Positions 1 through 13,433 of a DNA stretch of 64,000 nt are shown here, one piece after another. Numbering within the stretch: the first letter of the stretch is position 1; each line of letters begins with the position of its first letter. The notes under the pieces were generated by a model. It had not been told where the DNA came from. It saw only the letters and a program-made list of their open reading frames with translations, and ran no database searches. The DNA is taken from contig NMRB01000547.1 of the NCBI GenBank assembly GCA_002633025.1, forward strand, positions 60,472 through 124,471. Direction: 5' to 3'. A program made the translations under genes and the position numbers. This DNA is from Notospermus geniculatus. Taxonomy: Eukaryota; Nemertea; Pilidiophora; Heteronemertea; Lineidae.

Positions 1-231
1 TCAACTCCAATATTGTGGGGGAAAATGACAATCTGACCATTGGAGAAAATCTGGACATGGCTTCACCAGTCGCTTTATGGCTTCTGGAGGAGAGAGAGGC
101 AGTTGTAATGATTCGTTTCTTAACACTAGGAGAGCCATTGCAACGGATTGTAAAACTGTCGTGGCCCCCGATACCTGTGTGGTTGACACTGATGAGATGA
201 CCATAAAACTGTCGCTGCTTCAGATACCTGT

Positions 232-480
232 AAAGCCTAGTTCATACTTCGACGCAAGACCATTGGTGTCTGACGCGCGATTCAATCTTGACGCCGACTT
301 TGCGGAATCGATTCAGAGTCCAGCGTACTTTTGCGACGGCGACCCGTTATGAAATGACTCAAGTAATTACAGCCTCGCGATCGGACGCCGACCAAATCGC
401 ACTACGGGGTCGGCGTCGAACGCAAGATCGTGCGTCGGTCGCCGGCAATGATCGTGCATCGAAGTATGAATTAGGCTTAA
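232..480. mobile_element. foldback MITE, 249 bp
   Basis: Inverted ends AAGCCTAGTTCATACTTCGA and TCGAAGTATGAATTAGGCTT enclose a GC-rich interior full of gacgc/gcgtc. It is probably flanked by a TA or TTA target. It lies at the left edge, in the expected RILPL-like intron. Confidence 0.75.
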
Positions 481-1365
481 GGGTGACACTGACATGACAA
501 TTGAGGACAGGTAAAGAAACGCTGTGGGCTGAAGACTTGCATGTCATTCCATCAACTGCCAGTCAGTTGACACATCAACTGACAAGCCACTCCATCACTC
601 CATCCTTAAACAAACCTATCGTGCTACAGTGGATGACGAGACGCAGATGGCATCCGGTGAGCCAATCGGATTATCGGGAAAAGAACATCAGCGGGGAACA
701 AAAAACCTGATCTGTTGATGGAATATTCTTTCCTGTTGATACGTTGAAGCAGACGATAACTCATCAATCGAGAACGAGGCTAGAATTTTTGAAGAAAGTG
801 TCGCGATAACAGAGAGATTTTCAGTCTACAGTATGCAAGGTGAAATCATCAGAACAGAGAAACCGATGATCCACTTTCATCGATTTTATATCATCTATTT
901 GTAGAGATGTCTCACAATTACGCGTCTACTAAAGACCATTCTCGGTGAAGCCCCGTCAGCTCATACAATTACCACAAAGAAGCTGTGAGCTCTTCAAAGC
1001 ATCGTACAAGGAAAGCAATGGATTGGTCTCTAATTGCTTTTGATAGCACGGCTCGTTTAGAGGCTTCGTTTTTCTCACAGATTCTCCACATGTCCTACCA
1101 GAGTTAATGCTGCTGAAGATGGTAGGATCTCAGATCTCTCCCCATCAGTGTGAAATTGAAAAAAAGACTACACCACAATCAGTGTTTCTTTTATTGATAC
1201 ACCCTGTATGGCCCAAGATTTGTTACCTGTCAATTAAGAACAAGCAGAGAAACATCAATCAATACCATATTTGCCAGAAATAACCAGATATGACATGATG
1301 CCCACTTTGTGAGAAAGAAACAAGCTAAGTGCCAGCAGCAGGCGGTGATCGATAGACCGACTTAC
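481..1365 (-). other. RILPL-like intron, no further exon seen
   Basis: No open frame with the expected RH2 motif is present on either strand. The sequence shows no repeats or structure that I can support. Confidence 0.4.
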
Positions 1366-4300
1366 CGGTGATGTAGGAGCAGTATTAGTGGGGGATTCCA
1401 GGCACTCTTTATCCAAATGCTCTTTGATTTTATGTATTTGTTGTTCCTTGTCTTGGAGCTGCGTCTGAAGGTCAGCTTTCTCGGTGATCAGCACCCGTGC
1501 CTGTTTGGCCGTCACGGTCTGTTTCCGCCGAATCTCGGCATTCACTTTTGCTATCCGTTCTAACTGGGCAGTCAGCTAAAAAAACAACAAATGATTGAGT
1601 GAAAATACTTTTCTGCAATCACCAACCTCGTTTTTCATTATGTCAGGCATCTATAACTAATTCAAGCCAAGATTTTCTCTTAAGACGACCGGTCGCTTCA
1701 ATCCGTACTTACGGCATCAACGTCGACCGTTTTCTGCTGGTTTTCTTTCTTGAGCAATCTGATCTGATCTCGATGTTGGTCTAAAGAACCTTTTAACTTG
1801 GCCATGATTTTGAACTCTTCTTCTTTACCTGAGAGAGAAGGATAAACGTATACAATGTATTACGCTACACAATACCTCCAAAGAGACACCATTTGCAACG
1901 GACTTCGTTTCAAACAAAAACTCCAAAGAAAAACTTCAGCCAAGAGACTGGTGAGATCTCACATCGCTTGATGACGTCAGGAATGGCATTATCTACTGTA
2001 TTACATTACTGAGCCTTGGGAAACTTTCCAATGAAATCTCAATGTCACACTCAGTGCATCTTCACAGGGCATGTACATGTATGCTGTGACGTTTTTGATT
2101 TCACAATCATGGAGCATCAAAGGCATCTGCTGTGACTTTTTCAACCCCTCGTATCGTAGGCGCTCACAGCCAGCTTTGAAACCCTGAGTACCCCATTAAC
2201 GGTCAGTGATGAACAACTTAACTTACTTTCATGCTGCGCTGCGGCTTTTTCTGACTCCGTTAACGCACTACTCAGTCTTCTATTCTCCTCCTGTAACTTT
2301 GCTACCATCGTTAATAAATCCTTTGACTCCGACCGCCATGTTTCCTCAATCTGCTCAAGTTCCTGAAATTATAACGGAAATTAACGACTCACGACAGCTG
2401 CACCTAACGGAGGATTGTAAGAGGTGGGTGGAGGAGGTGATGATATCAATCAGGAATGAACAAGACCTGAGGAAATTCACTTTCCGCTCGAAGAGTGTGT
2501 TTTATCTCCGTGCTGCAGCTCAGTATCCATCCTTGACCAAACCTCCATTGGTACAAGTCTGTTGGGTGAACAGATGACAGCAGTCTCTTTATTTAGCATT
2601 CACAAAAAGAAGGTATTCAGGAGGGGAGGAAAGTGCCACTAGGTGGGGTTCACTGTTTCACTTTGGAGGACTCTGAGCCCGGGGGGGTCACTCCCCACAC
2701 TGGCCATACACCATGTGTGTGTCTTGCTTTTTGAAAAGGCCCCCTCTGGCGGGATCAGTGAGTTCATGATCCCCACCCCCTCCAGCTGGCAGAAAGAATA
2801 TCTCCCGCCCCCTTCCCGTTCGATGAACACAGTCAGCGCGCCATTTTGGTTCCCGAAGCCACCGCTAGGGCTAGCCCTAGCGGTGGCTTTAGGAAACAAA
2901 ATGTCAGCGCGCCAAGTCCCGCTGCATTTCCTGCTCTGTCAGCCGCCTCCCGCTGCTGTTGCCGACGGAACATTGTGTTTTGTTGCGGGCAGAGGAAAAG
3001 TTATAATTCAGGGTGGGCCTTGTGCGGGAGAAATATGCTGGCCCCTAGGCTTATTGCGTGAATGATAGGGAAATAAGGGGCCTCTCTGTGATCGCGCGGG
3101 CCCGCCGAAAATCGGCAAAATCACCCCCTATTCCCGCTTTTTTAGGAACGCACATGGGGTATGTTGAGCCAGGGAGTGACCCCCCCGGGACTCTGAGGAA
3201 CCGAAGCACACACCTTTTGTCAGAAAAATGCAAAAATACATGTAGTTCCGTGGAGCAGGAGCCCGGTGGTCTAGTGGTTCAGGTCTCCGACTAGCGGTCA
3301 GAGGGTCCCGGGTTCGAATCTCACTGGGCGTGAGACTTTGGGCAAGTCTCTTTACCAAGTCACTGGCCTCTCTCCACCCAGGTGAAAAGTATAAGTGGGT
3401 AACTACCGGTCGGAAAATACAGTGGAACCTCTCTATTAAGGACACCTTCGGGACTGACAAATGCTGTCCTTAATTGAGAGGTGTCCTGATTATAGAGGTT
3501 GAAATGAATAGAAATAACCAGTTTGGGACTGAACATTGGTGTCCTGATTAGAGAGGTGTCCTCCTGGCAGAGGTGTCCGTTAAGGGAGGTTCCACTGTAC
3601 TCTGATTGTAGCGCTCAATGGGCAGCTCATCTGAGTTCTACTGAAAGGTTTCGGGACAGACCGGGGTTAAAGTGTAAAGTCGGATGAGAACCTCTACCGT
3701 AGTTGATATCAGACTATAAACCCAAACTTATTAACACCCTCAGATTCATGTGTCAGTCATAGTCAATTATCCGGCAGTGACGCAAACTTCACACCAGAAA
3801 TTCCACCCTCATTGTCTTTTTCATTGTGATTATTCCTCACCCGCAACCGGCCCACGGCAGTCATGTGTCCTCTCCTATCATCTGACTAACATTATTATTG
3901 TCATTACACCTCATTTAAAGCCACAATGGTGTAGTATGATAGCCTTCAGGCTATAATTACCCTATTTCATAAACCAGTTTTCACAACCAACTTACTTCAG
4001 ACAACAACCACAAGTAAAGTCAAAGTTGACTGGGTAACACAACAGCCATGACAACCTCCGCTTTTTGGCTAAGGCCACACTTACTTTATTGGTTGGTTTA
4101 CAGATTTTTTCCCTGGAAACCCGTGACAGGAGGGTGGAAAATAAAAACAAAAATAACTGTAACTATTTGATTATTTTTATTAGACTTGTCAAAACAACAG
4201 GCAGCTATAAAAAATTTTAAAAAATGTACTTTGGGGCACTTCATGACACTTGTATGGGAACGGGAATGAATGTTACAACCGCTGTGAATTATTTTCATCA

Positions 4301-7300
4301 GGCAAGCATCGTCCAGCATGTTGGCGGTAAAATAATCAGTTTGTGGGCGGCGGAAAAAATAATGCCATTTTCATTTATTTTTATTCTCCAAAATCGGAAA
4401 AAACAAGTGTGGCGGATCCGTAAACCAACGAATAAAATAAGTGTCGCCTAATGGCGGATCTGTAAACCAACGAATAAAATAAGTGTCGCCTAATGACTGA
4501 TTTTCAGAGTGCTGAAGTTCCAACTGAGACCAGTGCAGGTTTTGTCTCATGTAAGAATCAAGATAAGCATAAGGGCAATCCATGTTGGTTGACAGCCATG
4601 TGAGTGTCGCATCCAAGGTGATGGTACTTTTATGGTTGTCATGGTTTTGTATCAGATTTGTGACTTATGATTAACTAGAGCCTCTTGTTTTGCATCTGAA
4701 TAATAAATGTGGCCTTTTTTCTTCCACAGGGAGGTGTATAGACCTACAATAGGTCACTGATTCATCACTTTGTAAGGATTCCTGGAATGTCACCCTGTGA
4801 GACCGGGAAGAGACACTCTCCCAGTCATGCCAGTGCAATACAGAAACATCAATCATGTCAATCGCACTCAGACAGAGCCAGCAAGATTGTGTCACTCTTG
4901 CATGTCTTGCTGATCATTGTCTAATGGCACCTCTGCTGACGACTGTCAACCAATGGCACCACTGCTGATGACTGTCAACCAATGGCACCACTGCTGATGA
5001 CTGTCAATTGGCACCACTGCTGATCATTGTCAACTGGCATCACTGCTGATCAGTGTCAATTGGCACCACTGCTGATCAGTGTCAATTGTCACCACTGCTG
5101 ATCATTGTCAATTGGCACCACTGCTGATCATTGTCAATTGGCACCACTGCTGATCAGTGTCAATTGGCACCACTGCTGATCATTGTCAATTGGCACCACT
5201 GCTGATCATTGTCAATTGGCACCACTGCTGATCAGTGTCAATTGGCACCACTGCTGATCAGTGTCAATTGTCACCACTGCTGATCATTGTCAATTGGCAC
5301 CACTGCTAATCAGTGTCAATTGGCACCATTGCTGATCATTGTCAAAATATGGCACCACTGCTGATCAGTGTCAATTGGCCCCACTGCTGATCAATGTCAA
5401 CTGGCACCACTGCTGATCATTTGGCACCACTGCTGATCAAAGACAGCCTGTGATTAGTGAGATACATGTACTATGTAGCTGATCTGAACGATCTAAAACC
5501 CTGTGTCGATTTCAATCCCTCTGCCAATCATTTCAAGTCTGTGAACATTGAGATAGCTGTGAGACGAGAATGATGAGATCATCCGTTTGGAAAATGAATA
5601 AGGGTAATCGGGCGTACGACGGCAGCAGCCCCGATGGACACCCACGGGGGGACGAACACGTCCTAATGAGGTGTATCTGCTGTCAACCAGAAGGGTTGAA
5701 CATGCTATTTATCAGTGCTTACTGTCATGGCTGTGCCAAGTATCTAGGCCTTTTCTATATTATCAGATTTCATCCTACATGTACATGTAGTGGAAATACA
5801 GGATAGGGTTGTCCAGGTGGCACAGTGGAAACATCTATGCCTACCACCAATGAGGTTGCGGGTTCAATCCCCAGTCATTCCAGTGGCCTTATGTGGCAGA
5901 TAAGAGAGGGCAAGCTCTCCGCCCACATTGAAAGGTTTTCAGTGGAGCTCCGGTTTCCTCCTCCATTACAACGTATGGTGATACATGTACCATACATGTA
6001 CATTTCAGGGTTTCTTAACTACTACTAAACCACATTAGGATCCAGCTCATTCACTTTCTGGGATCTCTACTAGAAAGTGCCTGAGGAAGACCCCGCTTGG
6101 GGTCGAAAATTTGCAAAATTCGGAGACGACTTTACATATCATTTTCTGTGTGGTTTTTTATGCTCTATGTTGGATATGGTGATACCAAGACAACTGTTCG
6201 ATGAATAGCTATAATGCCCTAGGTTGTGGGTTGCGGGTTGCACTCATCAGTGCTCATGAAATGATACCTTTGCAAAATGCCCCTTCTTCATTCTCAGATA
6301 GGTGGAAACACTGGACTGCATCACCCCTCCCCTGACCCCTATCACGCATGAAAGATGTTTACAATGAGATTCCTGCTGCTATAGATGATGAAGTTATATT
6401 CCAGTAATGAGAAGGGATAGTGACATAAAAACATGAGGAAATTCAATTTAGAAACACAAGCATCATGATGACATTCAGGGAGCCAATGAATGAATCAGCA
6501 TCACCTCACTCGGAGGGAACAAGACTCCAGCGAATGCGAACACCATGGCAACAGCCCACATACCTGACGTCGGAGGGCTGAAGCTCAGACCCTTGGATGA
6601 GAGGTTCATAAATGTTACTCCTCAATATCACCAAAAATAGATTAAAAGGCCATCTATTTTTGTTGATAGATACAAAGATGTCAAGGGAATGGGTATTTGG
6701 AATTCTCTGTTCTCAACTTCACAATATCTTTTTGATCACAGAACAAGAGATATATGCAAGTAGTTCTTCAGGAATTTAATTCTTGCAAGCCCAGAGGTAC
6801 AATGTACATGTACGGCTTCCATATTTCTGCATTCTGACCTCTGTGTTGGAGATTGGAATCTTCCTTCCTTGCTACATGTACAGTGAATGAACCAGGACAG
6901 GATTATGTCATTCATGTCACTGACAAAAGGATCCATCACAGACACTAGTGACCATGTTCTACATGTACAACCTCTGACATGTCTGAAAGCCTTTCCGAAC
7001 CAAATGTACCCTCTGCCAAAACGAGACGTTTCTGTATTAGGCTACTGTATTCATGTGATCCTTGACCATGTCATCGAAGTGCTATTTTTAGGGTCGTCAC
7101 GGCCATGACACCAGTCTCACTTGACAGACTCATAATGGATTCTTTCCCACAGAAATGTCATTGCATTCAACCTCCACGGCCAACTCTTCACACGCTGCAC
7201 TAACATTGAATGAACTGAACTTGGATCAATAAGATACAGTAGCTAATGGAATGCAGAGATAATCAAACAAGTTATTAGTCAGCTAGCGACTGCTCCACAG

Positions 7301-9676
7301 GCATTTATAATTCAGCCTGTTTGTGTTAGCAGCATTCACAACTGTATTACACCAGTCTATCAGAATTTAAAGGACCCAATGCATGTCATCATGCAATGGA
7401 TTTGGATAAACTGGACTGTTATGTTCACAATGAACATCAAGACATAGAATGAAGGTTCAAGAAGAGGCAAAACCCAGACATGCCAGACTGGCAAATGCCA
7501 TGGTCTTGACTCAGGCGATTTCCATCCTAACTGGGTGCAATCACAAAGTTACTCAACTTATACATGTACATTTGTAGCCACAAGATTCCAGCCATGTCAG
7601 TTTCTCTGAGAAAGCAAAGTGAAAGAGTGATGTGATTTCATTGATTGTGGCTCCTTTTTTCATTGGTAACGTTACATCAAAACAGATGTTACTCCCAAAC
7701 AAGCTGATTCACACTTCAAATTTATCATGTCATGGTTCGGCACATGTTCACTCAAGGTTCACATCACCTTGCCAAGAAACTTGGTGTAATTCTCTTACCA
7801 TACATGTAAGCTTCAGGTAGTGACAGGATGGAGAAACCTTTACTTATAACCTACAAAGTATCCATTCTGATTTACTTTAGTATTCTGATAACTGACTCAG
7901 ACTCTGAGATACTGGCATGACGAGGCAAATTCACTAACTGCTACGCCATCTCCACCTCTATCAGAACACCCCATAAAACAGAAGTTTTCTTGGCATTAGG
8001 CACACTTTGAGTCTGGATCTGTTGACCAGTGTGGAAACATACCCAAAGACTCCAGTCCAGATTCTGGAGCAGCGATCTACACTTTCAACAGCACAACTTT
8101 GGGTAATGGATTGGAAACTTGTTTCCATTACCAGGAACATAAAATAAGGGATTATCAAACTGTGCAGATAATCAGAAAATCAATTTGGTAAAGTGGTTTT
8201 TAGAAAGGTTACCAAGAGATCAATGGGGGAGTAGCTTATTGCCTTTTATCTACACACCAGTGACGACAGTATAGAATGGAATGGATCGATACCAAGGGCA
8301 TGCCGTCTATCTGATATAATGGCAGTCAATGGGGATATCACTGATCATGCCAACGCAAAAATATTCTTGCTGTATTTGAACAAGGTTTACACCTCCACAT
8401 AAAATAGCTTATTGGACATGTCCAACAAAAATATCACCTGCATGACCTGACAGGAATATCCTGGTTGGAAAAATCACCATCAGAAGTGAAGCAAAACAAG
8501 TAATTGACATGATTGATGGATGGTGAGGGCGCCCAGCACAAAATCAACAACTATTTTGTGAATAGACACAATGACAAGGTAATGACAAACTAACAACAAC
8601 TTCCAATCATGATGACAGCAAGAAAGTCCATAATTAATGAGAATCATCAACATTATACTGTATGATTACATCATCACTTTCCATTGATTGACTATCAGAC
8701 TATTCAGCTATTAGGCCCTACATTACATAAGGATGGACAGAGTAGGTGAAGTGACTGTCATTATTATGTGATTATCAGTCAGTAGAAACATTTGACATAC
8801 TCAAGGATAGGCAAGCGGCAAGCCTTTTTCTAGGCAACTGGGTCATCCTAGGCCTACATGTATGAAACACATGTAGGCCTAGGGCCTAGAGACCTGTTTG
8901 ACAGTTGCATAAGATTTGGTCCACATGTAACAACAATAGTGAATAAATAGGCCTTTTACTGAACACAGACACAACTCAGCCTCATTCAATTATTCAGTGA
9001 GGTTATCATTGTTAAAGTATGTCATTGTCATAATGTTTCATAATCATCATTCATGTTGATTATCCAAAGCCGACCTTGTATGTACTGAAGACAGCTCGTT
9101 GTTCAATCGCCAAATCGGGGCCTCACAGCTAGTGCTCAGGCCTACAATCACAGGCATATGCTGCACTACTGATGATGACAAGTATGAAATCGACATCCAT
9201 CCTGACTTCTTTGCTCCTCCTCCAGCTCCTGTCAAACATACATTGTTTGCAAATAATCACAACAAAACAACATTACAAACATCTTTGACAAGTGGATAAC
9301 TTACCAATTCATACCGCATTCTGTCCTCAGCCTTAGCTGCCTTTTCTCTCTCCAGCTTCTGCACAGCAAACTTCAATTCTGCTATTTCATTATTCTCACG
9401 TTCATTCTCGTTAGCCAAGATTTCCAAGTGTTCCAGAGCTCTGATCACTTTGGGCATCAGACTTGTCACTGCATCTACTCCATAACTGTCTATCATCACC
9501 TCAAATTCTTTACCTATGTTTGAAGCTAGGTCATAAACATCAACCACAGATATAGTCTGTGGTGAATCCCCCATCATTGGGCGATTTGAAAGGCGAAAAC
9601 TGTAAGGATCAGTTGGAGACAGCATTCCACTCTGATCACATGAACCAATCTGGCAAATTTTTGTTTTCATTGACAT
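1366..9676 (-). CDS. RILPL1: RILP-like protein (RILPL1-like), 3' end beyond left edge
   Basis: Four minus-strand coding exons: 9305-9676, 2227-2362, 1713-1828 and 1366-1575. All have canonical splice sites and compatible phases (0, 1, 0, 0) and give 278 codons. The start is the first ATG after an in-frame stop. Residues 43-105 form an RH1 domain (VVDVYDLASNIGKEFE, then LMPKVIRALEHLE). The remaining exons are coiled coil and follow vertebrate RILPL1 closely: ELEQIEETWRSES after the RH1 exon, then an EEEF segment, then a stretch ending near TEKADLQTQLQDKEQQ. RILP-family proteins bind dynein light intermediate chain through RH1 and Rab GTPases through RH2, and act in lysosome or cilium membrane traffic. 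The RH2 exon is not visible, so the gene continues left of position 1. The last exon ends in TSP before a GTAAGT donor. RILPL1 versus RILPL2/RILP cannot be settled without RH2; the long coiled coil favours RILPL1. Confidence 0.85.
2668..3204. mobile_element. large GC-rich foldback element
   Basis: Inverted arms of about 50 bp: left CCCGGGGGGGTCACTCCC at about 2677, right GGGAGTGACCCCCCCGGGA at about 3173, each followed inward by a CATACACCATGTG-like segment. The centre holds a perfect hairpin, GCCACCGCTAGGGCTAGC with its complement (2859-2888). A related fragment occurs at 22640-22735. Open frames inside it are not genes. Confidence 0.65.
3258..3412 (+). mobile_element. tRNA-derived SINE
   Basis: A tRNA-like head (3261-3330) has box A-like GGTGGTCTAGTGGTTCAGG and box B GGGTTCGAATC, with a 7-bp acceptor-like pairing (GCCCGGT with ACTGGGC). 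The T stem is eroded, so a functional tRNA is unlikely. The head is followed by ctttgggcaagtctctttacc, which resembles the MIR/CORE-SINE 3' segment. It lies in RILPL-like intron 1. Confidence 0.7.
3418..3600. mobile_element. MITE with ACAGTGGAACCTC ends
   Basis: Terminal inverted repeats (ACAGTGGAACCTCTCTATTA / TTAAGGGAGGTTCCACTGT), TA-flanked. Several internal sub-repeats of the form agaggtgtcct are present. About 180 bp, non-coding. Confidence 0.75.
4411..4494. repeat. two-copy 42-bp tandem duplication
   Basis: The unit ggcggatccgtaaaccaacg.. repeats once with a single c/t difference (4411-4452 and 4453-4494). It is recent and intronic. Confidence 0.9.
4922..5440. repeat. minisatellite, 29-bp then 26-bp units
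   Basis: About 20 units of ggcaccactgctgatca(t/g)tgtcaatt. The first units are 29 bp, and later ones settle to 26 bp with c/g polymorphism after TGATCA. It is intronic in the RILPL-like gene and does not have the repeat-spacer layout of a CRISPR array. Confidence 0.95.
5806..5990 (+). mobile_element. tRNA-derived SINE, second family
   Basis: Box A-like GTCCAGGTGGCACAGTGG and box B GCGGGTTCAATCCCC lie about 35 bases apart. A non-tRNA body follows (ggcaagctctccgccc, ggagctccggtttcctcc). It is distinct from the SINE at 3258. Confidence 0.65.
6081..6121 (+). other. hammerhead-like hairpin pair, element relic
   Basis: CTGAGGA is followed by a hairpin GACCCC-GCTT-GGGGTC, then GAA, then a second hairpin AATTT-GCA-AAATT and C. 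This is the order of a type I hammerhead ribozyme core. There is an extra A before stem II and stem I is weak, so activity is doubtful. The gaccccNNNNggggtcgaaaa part recurs in the elements at 36824 and 56243. Confidence 0.4.
6131..9304 (-). other. RILPL-like intron 1, distal part
   Basis: No exon-like open frame is seen. The only structure is a perfect palindrome of taggcctacatgt at 8847-8884 and scattered acatgtacatgta motifs. Confidence 0.4.
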
Positions 9677-10002
9677 TGATTTCACTTCCTGGTCTTCTGC
9701 ATCAACAGAAATGACGGAAGATGAATGGTCAATTTTATCTTATAAAAGCTATTTTTGACAATAAAAATATATTAATCCAGAATTTAGCATGAGAAATTTT
9801 TACAATATATTTACATCATGTATTTGTGAATTAGATATTTTTTATGAGCAAAAATAGGTTTGACCTACTTTTTTATTCAGCACGTTCTAGTCTTTCCACC
9901 TAGTGCGCATGCGTATGCTTAGTGCACGCTAATACGTGGCATCGGCCGGTTCACGAGTCTGTCGAAAATCATCGTACAAAAACTCCCTCAAATCCCCCCA
10001 AG
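9677..10002. promoter_or_regulatory. divergent promoter between RILPL-like gene and TMED2
   Basis: Only 326 bases separate the RILPL-like start codon (minus strand) from the TMED2 start codon (plus strand), so both promoters and 5' UTRs must lie here. A TGCGCATGCG palindrome at 9904-9913 matches the consensus for NRF1, a factor typical of broadly expressed bidirectional promoters. The RILPL side is AT-rich and the TMED2 side more GC-rich. No TATA box stands out on the TMED2 side. An unseen non-coding first exon for the RILPL-like gene is possible and would move its promoter. Confidence 0.6.
9904..9913. promoter_or_regulatory. NRF1-type palindrome TGCGCATGCG
   Basis: A near-perfect match to the NRF1 core (GCGCATGCGC), 90 bases upstream of the TMED2 ATG and inside the shared intergenic region. 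Binding is inferred from the motif only. Confidence 0.5.
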
Positions 10003-11423
<1,421 letters not shown>

Positions 11424-13184
11424 ATAACACAGGGTGCTTAGGGAAATTTTTCCAATTTACCAGCATGGGACTTCTCTCAAATGTTTCTTAACTCGGTTCA
11501 CCTGTCAAGTTTGGCATTGAACTTTGATAGGGGCAGCATCAACAGAATATATATCTTTTGTCTACACAATCATTGTGCATTTGTCTATCATGTGGGGTGG
11601 AGGTTTGGGTGTGAAAAAGTACTGATAGTCAGTCTGTTTGGTAGAAGCAATGGATTGTAACCCACGTAATTGCAGAGATGGATTGATTTCTGAAGTCAGA
11701 CCTTGTCATTGAAAGTTCTGCCATTGTTCCCCTGGGCAGGAATGAAGATGGGTGACGGCATGTCAGTCATGTGGGGAGATTTAGCCTCAAGATGACATCT
11801 TGTTGGATATGGTGACCAAGTCTCTCGGCACCCAAGGCAGAAATATTTGAGAGAAGTGGGAAATAACCCATTTGTTACCCTTTATGAACTCCATGAACTT
11901 GAAAAGTACATCTAGTTGCCCTGAAGTTGTCCACTGCCCTTATTACTGTGCTAGCTGCATCGACTGCAGATTACGTTTAATTCGGCCAGAGTATCTGCAA
12001 GTATTTGCAAACATGCCAGACATGTAGTTCATAAAGGGGAACACCTTTTTTATGTTGAGGATAAAGTGACGTAGAAAAATGTCCCCTGGAGATGTTTCTC
12101 CGCAGTGGGACAGTTTAGATTATAATGTAAATAACCATCGAGCACAGATATGGGGTAATTTATTTTTCAAATCTGTTAGTTTTGTAAATTGCAAGTTCAA
12201 CTACATTTTGCATGTAGGTATACCAATATTCCGACTTGCAGACATGTTCTTCAGTCACACATGCGCTGCAGATATAAAGAAGTGACTTGAAGAACGTGCA
12301 TTGCAAACACTCTCATCAAGTTTTCCTCTCACCATGCAGATCTTTCTTAACTTAGGTGTCAAGCAGCAGCACTGCAAATGATATCTCAGCTTGAATCAGG
12401 GTTAACTACATGTAAAATTCAGAAGAGCTGCATTGATGCATTTTGACTGTAGCTGGGTCATGCTGGCAGAATTGAAGCTAAAACTAGTGAACTACAACTC
12501 TCATTGAATGTTTTGAAATCATTAAAGTGCTGTTGCAGCTTGTAGTATCATGGAGTCATGTTCTAAAGAATAGCTTTGTAACATTCAAGCTTGGAGGAAT
12601 TATACTGACATACTATAATTCCTCCAAGATTCAAGTATGATATTTGACTCAAACTTCTCTGGGAAGTAATTGGCTGGTATTCATAAGAGTTAGTAAATGC
12701 TTTTACTTGAGATTTCCACAGCAGTGTCATATGTACTAAAAACTTGCAGTAAAAGCAATTGGTAGCTTTATTGAATATCAGCCCTTGCCTCTGTCTTCCG
12801 GGATGGCTAAATCTAATCAGAAATACTTAGAAATAAAAGTGAAGTTAGAATATCATGCATGTTCTGCCTGCAGCGAGGAGCTGTTGTTCTTTATCTCTGT
12901 TTCTTGCATGGTGGGGGTTTTATACTGCTCTGGGTGAGGGAGGTTTTATAGAACATATAATCATCTCATATCCATTTGGTCTTGTTTGAATGCTTCACAT
13001 GTACTGCACTTACAAGTACTTGATTCTCTCAGTGACTGGGATGCCATGGGGATAATCTCAAAATGAGAATGACATGAATCAAATACCTGTGTGTTTGTAC
13101 GATTGCAGTGTACATCTACAGATGTACACTAGGGTTTTATGCAGTTCTTCTTACCAATACATAACATGTACATGAAATTTGCCT
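11424..13184 (+). other. TMED2 3' UTR and downstream spacer
   Basis: No coding signal is visible. An AATAAA at 12832-12837 is a plausible TMED2 poly(A) signal and would give a 3' UTR of about 1.4 kb. A short perfect hairpin (cttggaggaattat..ataattcctccaag) lies at about 12591-12628. Confidence 0.35.
12832..12837 (+). terminator. candidate TMED2 poly(A) signal AATAAA
   Basis: A canonical hexamer 1.4 kb after the TMED2 stop, before the opposite-strand exon at 13185. Other hexamers could be used instead. Confidence 0.35.
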
Positions 13185-13433
13185 TTATTGTTGGTTCAGT
13201 TTCCTTGTTTTTGCTTGTCCCTTCAAACCATCTGTTGTGGATTCATACCAATTAGCTTTTTTCCTCAACTGTATTAAAACATCTGTTGCAAGTGGATGAT
13301 TGTATATAATGAGGGATATTGATGTCAGATGTCCTTCAACACATGTCAAATACCCTTCAATTGTATCTAGATATCCAGCTGACTTCTGGATTTGTGACAT
13401 TAGTGTTTTACCCTGTATTGCTGTGTACAACTC
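13185..13433 (-). CDS. unassigned terminal exon candidate (82 codons)
   Basis: An open frame follows a strong acceptor (tctatttacacag) and starts ELYTAIQGKTLMSQIQKSAG. It ends in TAA, which overlaps an AATAAA hexamer (minus strand). The sequence looks protein-like: amphipathic, helix-forming, no low complexity, with a basic C-terminus (TRKLNQQ). I do not recognise it. It must join an upstream exon in phase 0. The visible clathrin-like exons upstream end in phase 2, so either an exon is missing from my reading or this belongs to another gene. It could be the 3' end of the clathrin-like gene. Confidence 0.4.
   Translation of the reverse strand, partial: ELYTAIQGKTLMSQIQKSAGYLDTIEGYLTCVEGHLTSISLIIYNHPLATDVLIQLRKKANWYESTTDGLKGQAKTRKLNQQ

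Noticed and set aside
2643-3065. 140-codon frame rich in Pro/Gly
   Set aside because: It falls within the foldback element 2668-3204 and reflects its GC-rich arms.
3261-3330. Possible functional tRNA (anticodon AGC)
   Set aside because: The acceptor stem pairs, but the T stem and anticodon stem have mismatches and a SINE body follows directly.
4922-5440. CRISPR-like array
   Set aside because: Units are continuous with no unique spacers, and the genome is eukaryotic; it is a minisatellite.
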